The position numbers and the translations under genes are program-made. Shown here in pieces: positions 7,295 to 11,873 of a stretch of DNA of 11,873 nucleotides. Each line of letters begins with the position of its first letter. Positions within the stretch are counted from its first letter, which is position 1. The notes beneath the pieces were generated by a model that worked only from the letters and a program-made list of their open reading frames with translations, made no database searches and was not told the origin of the DNA. This DNA is from Bacillota bacterium (lineage in GTDB: Bacteria; Bacillota; Clostridia; Acetivibrionales; DSM-1351): the NCBI GenBank assembly GCA_023436515.1, contig JAEZIV010000392.1, forward strand, positions 1-11,873, written 5' to 3'.

Positions 7295-8056
7295 ATGCCT
7301 ACAGATCTTCACGTACACACATTATTCTCATGTGATTCAAATACTTCAATGGAGGAGTATTGTGTTGAGGCAATTAAGCAGGGGGTTACTTTTCTATGCT
7401 TTACTGACCATGTGGATTTTAACAATAGAGATATGGGGTATGATTATTATAAACCTGAAGAATACTTCGCTGAGCTAAATCGTGTTAAGGATAAATATTC
7501 TGATAAAGTAACAATTTTAAGTGGGATGGAGTTTTCAGAACCACATATTTACCGGAAGGAGTTTGATAAATTATCAAAGCTTCCATATGATTTTGTCTTG
7601 GGGTCGGTTCATTTCTGGATTGATGATTTGTTTGCCAGTGAGCTGCTTGCAAAGGGAATCCCCTTGAAAGAAGCCTTTGAAAAGTATTGGATAGAGGTAC
7701 TTAAGGCAGTATCCTGTGGAGGCTTTGACAGCCTGGCGCATATTGATTTTCCAAAGCGGTATTATAAAGACTCTTATTGGGATGAAAGTATGGTATCTGA
7801 CATTTTCAAGGCCATGATAAAGAACAATATTTCCTTAGAAATAAATACCTCCAGCCTCAGAAAGGGACTATCCGAAACCTTGCCCGGGAAGGCTTTGCTT
7901 GATTTATACATAAAATCTGGTGGAATAAATGTTACCATTGGCTCTGATGCCCACAGTGCAACAGTGTTGGCAAAGGATTATGATGCAGCTATTAATATGT
8001 TAGGTCCTTCTTTAGTTAATGGTTATTATGAAAAGAGGAAGTTTAGAACATTTTAA
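7295..8056 (+). CDS. PHP-domain phosphoesterase, histidinol-phosphatase (HisJ)-like
   Basis: A 253-residue trinuclear-metal phosphoesterase. All four PHP motifs are readable: HVH at 6-8 with TDH at 37-39; Glu79 in GMEFSEPH with His84; His106 in GSVHFW; HID at 149-151; and GSDAH with Asp218 and His220. Length and motif layout resemble HisJ-type histidinol phosphatases, but no histidine-biosynthesis genes are near, and the gene sits with a dehydrogenase and an HD hydrolase, so a different phosphate ester may be the substrate. AAGGAG is found six bases before ATG 7295, immediately after the HD gene stop. A small ORF with a good ribosome site follows 21 bp downstream. Confidence 0.9.
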   Translation: MPTDLHVHTLFSCDSNTSMEEYCVEAIKQGVTFLCFTDHVDFNNRDMGYDYYKPEEYFAELNRVKDKYSDKVTILSGMEFSEPHIYRKEFDKLSKLPYDFVLGSVHFWIDDLFASELLAKGIPLKEAFEKYWIEVLKAVSCGGFDSLAHIDFPKRYYKDSYWDESMVSDIFKAMIKNNISLEINTSSLRKGLSETLPGKALLDLYIKSGGINVTIGSDAHSATVLAKDYDAAINMLGPSLVNGYYEKRKFRTF

Positions 8057-8077
8057 TCAGTTAAGGAGTGACAAAGG

Positions 8078-8152
8078 ATGATAAACAGGTCTGAGATATG
8101 CATTGAATCAAAGCTCGGAAAAGGCTTCGCCTTCGCTAAGACTAGACAGTAG
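8078..8152 (+). CDS. Short ORF (24 codons) with strong ribosome site; leader peptide or gene remnant
   Basis: ATG at 8078 is preceded by AAGGAG nine bases upstream, as good as any site in the window, and the frame closes at TAG 8150-8152. The peptide starts MINRSEICIESKLGKG and ends FAFAKTRQ. It contains a small hairpin, AAGGC-TTC-GCCTT (8121-8133). It lies 21 bp after the PHP gene and would be translated from the same message. The peptide is not recognised. It may be the 5' stub of a gene lost by deletion, a translated small protein, or chance. No continuing frame after the stop shows a recognisable protein. Confidence 0.35.
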   Translation: MINRSEICIESKLGKGFAFAKTRQ

Positions 8153-8180
8153 GCTGACAGATTATAGTATTAAGCATATC

Positions 8181-8189
8181 TGTTATAAA
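8181..8189 (+). promoter_or_regulatory. Possible extended -10 promoter for the split gene
   Basis: TGTTATAAA gives TGn plus TATAAA, an extended -10 element 44 bp before the ATG at 8233. There is no clear -35 at 17 bp. CTGACA (8154-8159) with TATCTG (8177-8182) is an alternative pair. Read-through from the upstream unit is also possible. Confidence 0.3.
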
Positions 8190-8232
8190 AAGGTACCCAT
8201 ACTACAAAAGACGTAAATAAGCGAGGTACAGT

Positions 8233-8979
8233 ATGAAAAACAGCATTGATTTTCTTATGAATAATGCCTGTCCATCCATTAGATTTAGAGTGTTTAAAGA
8301 AATCCATAATAAGACTTTCGACATTAATGAAATGGCTTACTATCAGGGACAGATTTTACAGGATGAAGTAGTAAAAGGAATTATAGACAAGCAGCAGACT
8401 AACGGCTGGATAGGCAGGGAATTTCACGGGGAAGACGGTGTAGAAACTTATATTCGACTGCTTCATGAGAAGGGTGTAAGTATAGAGAATGAAGCTTTCT
8501 TAAAAGCACTGAATTCTATAAGGGGCGAGGATACTTCCTTTGCTAATAGCTTTTTAAAGGTAGGAAGAATATTGGACGAAAAGTGCCTTGGCGGGTCATA
8601 CCTACTAAGAGCCGTTTTATTTGCTTATGCAGGTATGGAAAGCGAAACATTTGTACAAGAGCAGATCAACAACTCACTTTCTGCATTTAGATCGGTGTTA
8701 AATATCTCTTCTTTCGATGAGATTTCAGAAAAATATAAAGATAAGCTTGTTTTTAAGCCAGGAGTTAGATTTCCATGTATTTATGATTTGAGGCTTCTTG
8801 CGTACACCCATACATGGAGAACCGATGAAACCCTCTCAATGATAGCTGCTTCCATAAACAGGCTTGTTGAGCTTTCGCCTATTCCTTATATCCACGTAAA
8901 AGAGAAGTCTCAACTCATTGCTCCCGCTGCAGTTTTTATGAGTGATTTTAAAATGAAGCTGGATGAATTAAGTGATTAG
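8233..8979 (+). CDS. N-terminal 248 residues of the amber-split protein, hypothetical
   Basis: This is the part translated without read-through. It has no signal peptide or membrane segment. Notable stretches are KQQTNGWIGREFHGEDGVET (about 53-72), and KCLGGSYLLRAVLFAYAGM near 117-135. Helical repeats with Trp/Gly turns could suggest an alpha/alpha-toroid (prenyltransferase-like) fold, a weak guess. It may be stable alone if the missing C-terminus is a separate helical segment; otherwise it is non-functional. Confidence 0.6.
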   Translation: MKNSIDFLMNNACPSIRFRVFKEIHNKTFDINEMAYYQGQILQDEVVKGIIDKQQTNGWIGREFHGEDGVETYIRLLHEKGVSIENEAFLKALNSIRGEDTSFANSFLKVGRILDEKCLGGSYLLRAVLFAYAGMESETFVQEQINNSLSAFRSVLNISSFDEISEKYKDKLVFKPGVRFPCIYDLRLLAYTHTWRTDETLSMIAASINRLVELSPIPYIHVKEKSQLIAPAAVFMSDFKMKLDELSD

Positions 8980-9258
8980 GATTTCTTTGTATGGTTCCAT
9001 CTTGCTGAGTTGATTTCAAGGCTTGGAGTAGTCGAAAAGCTGCCATACTGGGCGAATCAGGTACATTTATTAGCAGATATCCTCGAAAGAGACGATGGAA
9101 AATTTGCTAAACCATTAAGGCACTATTATTTTACCAAATGGTCTCCTTATACTGGTCTTGCGTTGGAGAATAGCTGGAGAAATCCGACAAAAAGGATATG
9201 TGATTTAACCTTCCGGAGCCTTTTGATACTGAAATATGCAGATAAATTACAGATATGA
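8980..9258 (+). pseudogene. C-terminal fragment of the amber-split protein
   Basis: Ninety-two sense codons after the TAG, in frame with the gene upstream. Internal initiation is possible only from a TTG at 9010, and no convincing ribosome site precedes it (the bases before it are GCTGAG). Conserved-looking content includes WFHLAELISRLG and LTFRSLLILKYAD. Most likely not made unless the stop is suppressed. Confidence 0.55.
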
Positions 9259-9305
9259 TTGGAAAACAGTTAATTCAGGTACTGGAAAAATGCTGTGGTT
9301 TTTAC

Positions 9306-9334
9306 TTTACAGAATAAGTAAAAAAGAATATAAT
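9306..9334 (+). promoter_or_regulatory. Strong sigma-A promoter of the HAD gene
   Basis: TTTACA (9306-9311), exactly 17 bp, TATAAT (9329-9334): one base from the full consensus. The predicted start is near 9341, directly at the LexA box that follows. Confidence 0.85.
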
Positions 9335-9341
9335 TGAATTA

Positions 9342-9355
9342 CGAACATGTGTTCG
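9342..9355 (+). promoter_or_regulatory. LexA (DinR) SOS box
   Basis: CGAACATGTGTTCG matches every position of the Bacillus-type SOS box CGAACRNRYGTTYG. It begins seven bases after the -10 hexamer, covering the predicted transcription start, where LexA binding would block RNA polymerase. It lies 43 bp before the HAD start codon. No other full match was noticed in the window. Confidence 0.8.
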
Positions 9356-9398
9356 GTGAAAGCATACTTTATAGAAGCATAAGGAGCGATTAACTTTT

Positions 9399-10064
9399 AT
9401 GAATTCAATTAAGGCATATAAGCACATTATTTGGGACTGGAATGGAACATTGCTGAATGATGTTCACATAGCAATTGAATGTATGAACCGCTTATTACAG
9501 AAAAGACATCTGCCGCTGCTTGATACCAGTAAGTATAAAAACATTTTTACCTTTCCTGTAAAAGACTACTACTCCCAACTAGGCTTTGATTTTGCTTCTG
9601 AATCCTTTGAAAAACTAGCTGCTGAGTTTATTTCAGAATTCAGGTCTGAAGACAATAAGTTCAGTCTATATATAGGCACCGAGCAGGTACTTAAATATAT
9701 AAACAAATTGGGGATAGGACAATCTATATTATCCGCATCTCAAGAGTGTGAGTTGATGGAAATAGTCACTAGGCTTAATATACGTGAGTATTTTTGTAAA
9801 GTAGCCGGACTAAACAACCATTATGCGGTAAGCAAGATTGAAAGAGGTAAAGAACTTCTGACTGAATTAGGTAGAGAGCCTCAGGAGGTGCTATTAATTG
9901 GCGATACCGTACATGACTATGAAGTTGCAAAGGAACTTGGTTGTGATTGCTTACTTGTTTGTAACGGACACCAAAGCTATGAGAGGATAAAAGTTTGCAA
10001 GGCTGAATCAATTAGTGATATTACGGGTGTTATGGATGTTCTAAAAGCAGAAGCCATTGCCTGA
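9399..10064 (+). CDS. HAD-superfamily hydrolase (phosphoglycolate-phosphatase-like), probably SOS-regulated
   Basis: A 221-residue cytoplasmic phosphatase-type protein. Motif I is IIWDWNGTLL with nucleophile Asp13; the usual second aspartate is Asn15 (DxN, not DxD). Motif II is Ser112 in LSAS, motif III a lysine near 146-151, motif IV LLIGDTVHDYEVA with Asp169 and Asp173. An alpha-helical cap lies between about 20 and 85, as in subfamily I HAD phosphatases. The DxN form may alter acid/base catalysis or mark a distinct clade. The ribosome site AAGGAG is 12 bases from the ATG, longer than ideal. The promoter and LexA box upstream imply induction by DNA damage, consistent with nucleotide or damaged-sugar phosphate clean-up; the substrate is inference. 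It ends with TGA; a GNAT gene follows after 98 bp. Confidence 0.87.
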   Translation: MNSIKAYKHIIWDWNGTLLNDVHIAIECMNRLLQKRHLPLLDTSKYKNIFTFPVKDYYSQLGFDFASESFEKLAAEFISEFRSEDNKFSLYIGTEQVLKYINKLGIGQSILSASQECELMEIVTRLNIREYFCKVAGLNNHYAVSKIERGKELLTELGREPQEVLLIGDTVHDYEVAKELGCDCLLVCNGHQSYERIKVCKAESISDITGVMDVLKAEAIA

Positions 10065-10162
10065 CCAAAATACCGTACAAAATAACTATATTTATTTATT
10101 GGTATTTGCCTTTTTAGTTGTTGTGATATCATTGTTATAAGAACTTTAGGAGGCTTTATCCA

Positions 10163-11086
10163 ATGAATAAAATAGAACATATGGATTATGCAATGCGGAA
10201 CTACATAGAAAATGATGCTGACAAGATTGGTTTATTTGATAAAGTGTTAGAACTATCATATCGGTACAATCCTGACTTTGAACCTGAAAACATTTTTTGT
10301 GCAGTAAACTCTGCTGGTGAGATTTTGGGTGTTGGACACCTTGAGCCTCATGATACCTGGAACTTAATTAATAAACAGGATGTATCGCCTGATTTTACAT
10401 ATAAGTTGCTTCTAAGTATATCGTTGAATCCCCAATTCCCCTCCTCTGATGATATAAAAGAAAGCCTTTTGAAGAAGCTGATACACAGGGCAGGACAGAT
10501 AAAAATGCAATATCCTGAAAAGAAGATAAGAGTTATTAAGTGGATGTCTCCAAAGGATTTTAGTGAAATTGACTTCCTACTTTCAAATAATTTTGTTGCA
10601 TATCAGAATTCCTTGGTTTTAAAATTTGATTTATCTCATGAGATACCCTATGTACCTGTTCCTGAGGGTATTAAGGTTGTTGAGAATCTGTTGAGCACCG
10701 AAGAAGAACTGCAGCAGTATCACCAAGCTGAAATAATTGCATTTTCAGGAGTAGTATGGAGTATGAACCTTCTAAGATGGTTTAGGAATACACCGGAATG
10801 GAACAATTTTTGTGCCTTTGACGGTAATCAGTTTATTGGTGATGCCATGACATGGATGATTACTGAAGAACGCAGCGCCATAGAAAATATTTTCGTATTG
10901 CCTGGTTGGCGGAATAAAGGTGTTGCCAAGTATATTATAACTGAAGTCTTAAAGTATCTAAAGGGTAAAGGGAAGGCTATAGCAACCTTAAGTGTGCATG
11001 GTGATAATAAACCTGCTATATCTTTATATAAGGGTTTAGGGTTTGAGTTCTTCGGGGCTTTAATTGAGTTTGGATACGATATCTAG
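10163..11086 (+). CDS. GNAT-family N-acetyltransferase, probable tandem (two-GNAT) protein
   Basis: A 307-residue protein, about twice a single GNAT domain. The C-terminal domain (about 170-307) has a clear acetyl-CoA motif, IENIFVLPGWRNKGVAKYII (240-259) with R250-N-K-G-V-A, then LSVHGDNKPAISLYKGLGFE (276-295), the standard final strand-helix. The N-terminal half (about 11-160) has GEILGVGHLE and EIDFLLSNNFVAYQ, which resemble the core strand and the LxxxGF end of a degenerate GNAT domain without a good CoA loop. AGGAGG sits nine bases before the ATG. It is 98 bp after the HAD gene with no clear promoter or terminator between, so it might be cotranscribed under the SOS promoter. The acceptor substrate is unknown. 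It ends with TAG. Confidence 0.85.
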   Translation: MNKIEHMDYAMRNYIENDADKIGLFDKVLELSYRYNPDFEPENIFCAVNSAGEILGVGHLEPHDTWNLINKQDVSPDFTYKLLLSISLNPQFPSSDDIKESLLKKLIHRAGQIKMQYPEKKIRVIKWMSPKDFSEIDFLLSNNFVAYQNSLVLKFDLSHEIPYVPVPEGIKVVENLLSTEEELQQYHQAEIIAFSGVVWSMNLLRWFRNTPEWNNFCAFDGNQFIGDAMTWMITEERSAIENIFVLPGWRNKGVAKYIITEVLKYLKGKGKAIATLSVHGDNKPAISLYKGLGFEFFGALIEFGYDI

Positions 11087-11156
11087 CTAGACATAAATAG
11101 TATTCGGAGTATATATTTTGGTAATATTTGTTGATTGTTTGCTCGAAAATTCGTTA

Positions 11157-11185
11157 TTGACAGTGTGATACAATTGTGAAATAAT
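11157..11185 (+). promoter_or_regulatory. Promoter of the nucleoside phosphorylase leader
   Basis: TTGACA (11157-11162), a perfect -35, 17 bp, then AATAAT (11180-11185), one base off consensus. The predicted start is near 11192, giving a leader of about 130 nt. Confidence 0.75.
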
Positions 11186-11191
11186 ACCAAA

Positions 11192-11301
11192 AAAGTGAGT
11201 ATGTTTATGCGTTGATGCTAGCAACATAGGGACAATAGCTGTCCTACACGCAGTAACTATATCCTGCGGAGTCACTCTTGTGAGTGATTCTGCGGGTTTT
11301 T
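11192..11301 (+). ncRNA. Structured 5' leader, candidate attenuator or riboswitch
   Basis: Between the promoter and the phosphorylase gene are three possible helices. GTTG/CAAC flank ATGCTAG (about 11212-11226). GGACA/TGTCC flank ATAGC (about 11230-11244). CGCAG (11249-11253) can pair with CTGCG (11264-11268), which is also part of the terminator stem. The last pairing excludes the terminator, the layout expected of an antiterminator. I see no T-box sequence, purine, SAM, TPP or preQ1 signature, so the class and ligand are unknown; exact helix ends are approximate. Confidence 0.5.
11263..11301 (+). terminator. Intrinsic terminator in the leader of the phosphorylase gene
   Basis: A continuous 15-bp stem (11263-11277 with 11282-11296, including three G-T pairs) with a TTGT loop, followed by TTTTT (11297-11301). 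It ends only 8 bases before the AAGGAGG ribosome site of the next gene, and 177 bp after the GNAT stop with a strong promoter in between, so it acts on the leader RNA and only secondarily on read-through from the GNAT gene. Confidence 0.85.
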
Positions 11302-11322
11302 ATGTTTTAAGGAGGTAAGATG

Positions 11323-11873
11323 ATGAGTGCAATAAGTAAGCATTCCGAAAATAAACATTTTATTAAAGAATTCCCGATACTGGAGTTTGATGAGCAAGCA
11401 AATGCTGTTATAGAACCGAAGAATGTAATCCAAAAAATCTCCATGCCACAGAATATCGTTATCTGCTTCTTTATGGATGTTATAGAAAAGCTAAAAACTG
11501 AAGGAAAACTAAAGCTTGTGACGAGTTTAAAATCAGAAATGGGTCAACACCCAATATATGAAATGCAGTCCGGTGAAAAGAGTATAGCTCTATTCCACCC
11601 GGGTATAGGGGCTCCGCTGTGCGCAGGAATGCTGGAGGAAGTAATCGCTTTAGGTGGGGAGAAGTTTATTGCAGTTGGTGGTGCAGGAGTTCTAGATAAA
11701 TCAATTTCAGTTGGACATGTATTAGTACCCGTTTCTGCAGTCAGGGATGAAGGGACCTCTTATCACTACCTCAAACCAAGCAGAGAAGTTCAAGTAAACC
11801 CGGAAGCAGTAGAGACTATACGAAAAGTGCTGGAAAGGAATAAATATAATTACCTAATGTTAAAGACGTGGAC
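11323..11873 (+). CDS. Nucleoside phosphorylase family protein (PNP/UDP type), partial at the right edge
   Basis: Reversible phosphorolysis of a nucleoside to base and ribose-1-phosphate is the family reaction; it is a soluble cytoplasmic enzyme used in purine or pyrimidine salvage. The 183 codons seen include FHPGIGAPLCAGMLEEVIAL (91-110), the glycine-rich strand VGGAGVLD (118-125), and HVLVPVSAVRDEGTSYHYL (132-150), which fit the PNP_UDP_1 fold closest to uridine phosphorylase-like members. The C-terminal third is beyond the window. AAGGAGG (11309-11315) is seven bases from ATG 11323 and four from ATG 11320; the second gives better spacing. The gene sits behind a leader ending in a terminator hairpin, so its expression is probably controlled by termination versus read-through. 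Confidence 0.88.
   Translation, partial: MSAISKHSENKHFIKEFPILEFDEQANAVIEPKNVIQKISMPQNIVICFFMDVIEKLKTEGKLKLVTSLKSEMGQHPIYEMQSGEKSIALFHPGIGAPLCAGMLEEVIALGGEKFIAVGGAGVLDKSISVGHVLVPVSAVRDEGTSYHYLKPSREVQVNPEAVETIRKVLERNKYNYLMLKTW

Larger units (their letters stand above)
8233..9258 (+). pseudogene. Gene of unknown function interrupted by an in-frame TAG (amber) at 8977-8979
   Basis: The frame from ATG 8233 runs for 248 codons, meets TAG, and continues in the same frame for 93 more codons to TGA at 9256-9258. The part right after the stop, DFFVWFHLAELISRLGVVEK, reads as normal soluble protein with no lost residues, and a later stretch (TKWSPYTGLALENSWR) is equally protein-like. So this looks like one protein of about 341 residues split by a single base change (for example from TGG, CAG or TAT), or a sequencing error. 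TAG ends four other genes here (GntR, fucosidase, first kinase, GNAT), so general amber reassignment is unlikely. The protein is largely alpha-helical by composition, with QQTNGWIGREFHG near residue 54; I do not recognise a family with certainty. GAGGT upstream of the ATG is a modest ribosome site. Confidence 0.7.

Noticed and set aside
8233..9258. Genome-wide decoding of TAG as an amino acid (pyrrolysine-type)
   Set aside because: TAG is the natural end of at least four well-delimited genes in this window, so a general reassignment is improbable; local read-through stays open.
10068..10115. Terminator from AAATACC and GGTATTT followed by TTTTT after the HAD gene
   Set aside because: The stem is AT-rich, only seven pairs long, with a 26-base loop, too weak to call.
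11192..11301. T-box or purine riboswitch in the phosphorylase leader
   Set aside because: The T-box sequence (AGGGTGGNACCGCG) is absent, and neither the purine riboswitch loop sequences nor its core are seen; the leader is also short for a T-box.

Overview
The window looks like chromosomal DNA of an AT-rich Gram-positive bacterium, most likely a clostridium (Clostridia). The signs are strong AGGAGG-type ribosome binding sites, sigma-A-like promoters, a Gram-positive LexA box and the kinds of proteins encoded. I cannot name a genus from sequence alone. There is no sign of a transposon, phage, CRISPR array, tRNA or rRNA. It reads as a metabolic/accessory region made of several short transcription units.

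Left part (1-3052): on the minus strand, a GntR/UTRA regulator lies upstream of a SIS-domain sugar-phosphate enzyme that runs off the left edge. Between them is a perfect palindrome, GGTATATACC, that fits the HutC-type GntR operator. Divergently, on the plus strand, is an intracellular GH29 alpha-L-fucosidase closed by a hairpin terminator. Together these suggest intracellular use of fucosylated or amino-sugar glycans.

Middle (3271-8152): a consensus promoter drives two different APH-fold small-molecule kinases in tandem, ending at a good rho-independent terminator. Next is a compact unit of a zinc-dependent sugar-alcohol-type dehydrogenase, an HD-domain hydrolase and a PHP-domain phosphoesterase (gaps of 29 and 11 bp), followed by a 24-codon ORF with its own strong ribosome binding site. 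Substrates are unknown for all of these.

Right part (8233-11873): a roughly 340-codon gene of unknown function is interrupted by one in-frame TAG. A HAD hydrolase follows behind a near-perfect promoter with a full-match LexA (SOS) box at its predicted transcription start, then a double-GNAT acetyltransferase. Last comes a promoter with a ~130-nt structured leader ending in a 15-bp terminator hairpin, directly in front of a nucleoside phosphorylase family gene cut by the right edge. This leader looks like an attenuator or riboswitch.

The most noteworthy items are the SOS-controlled HAD gene, the amber-split gene and the terminator-ended leader. I found no clearly new multi-gene defence or mobile system.
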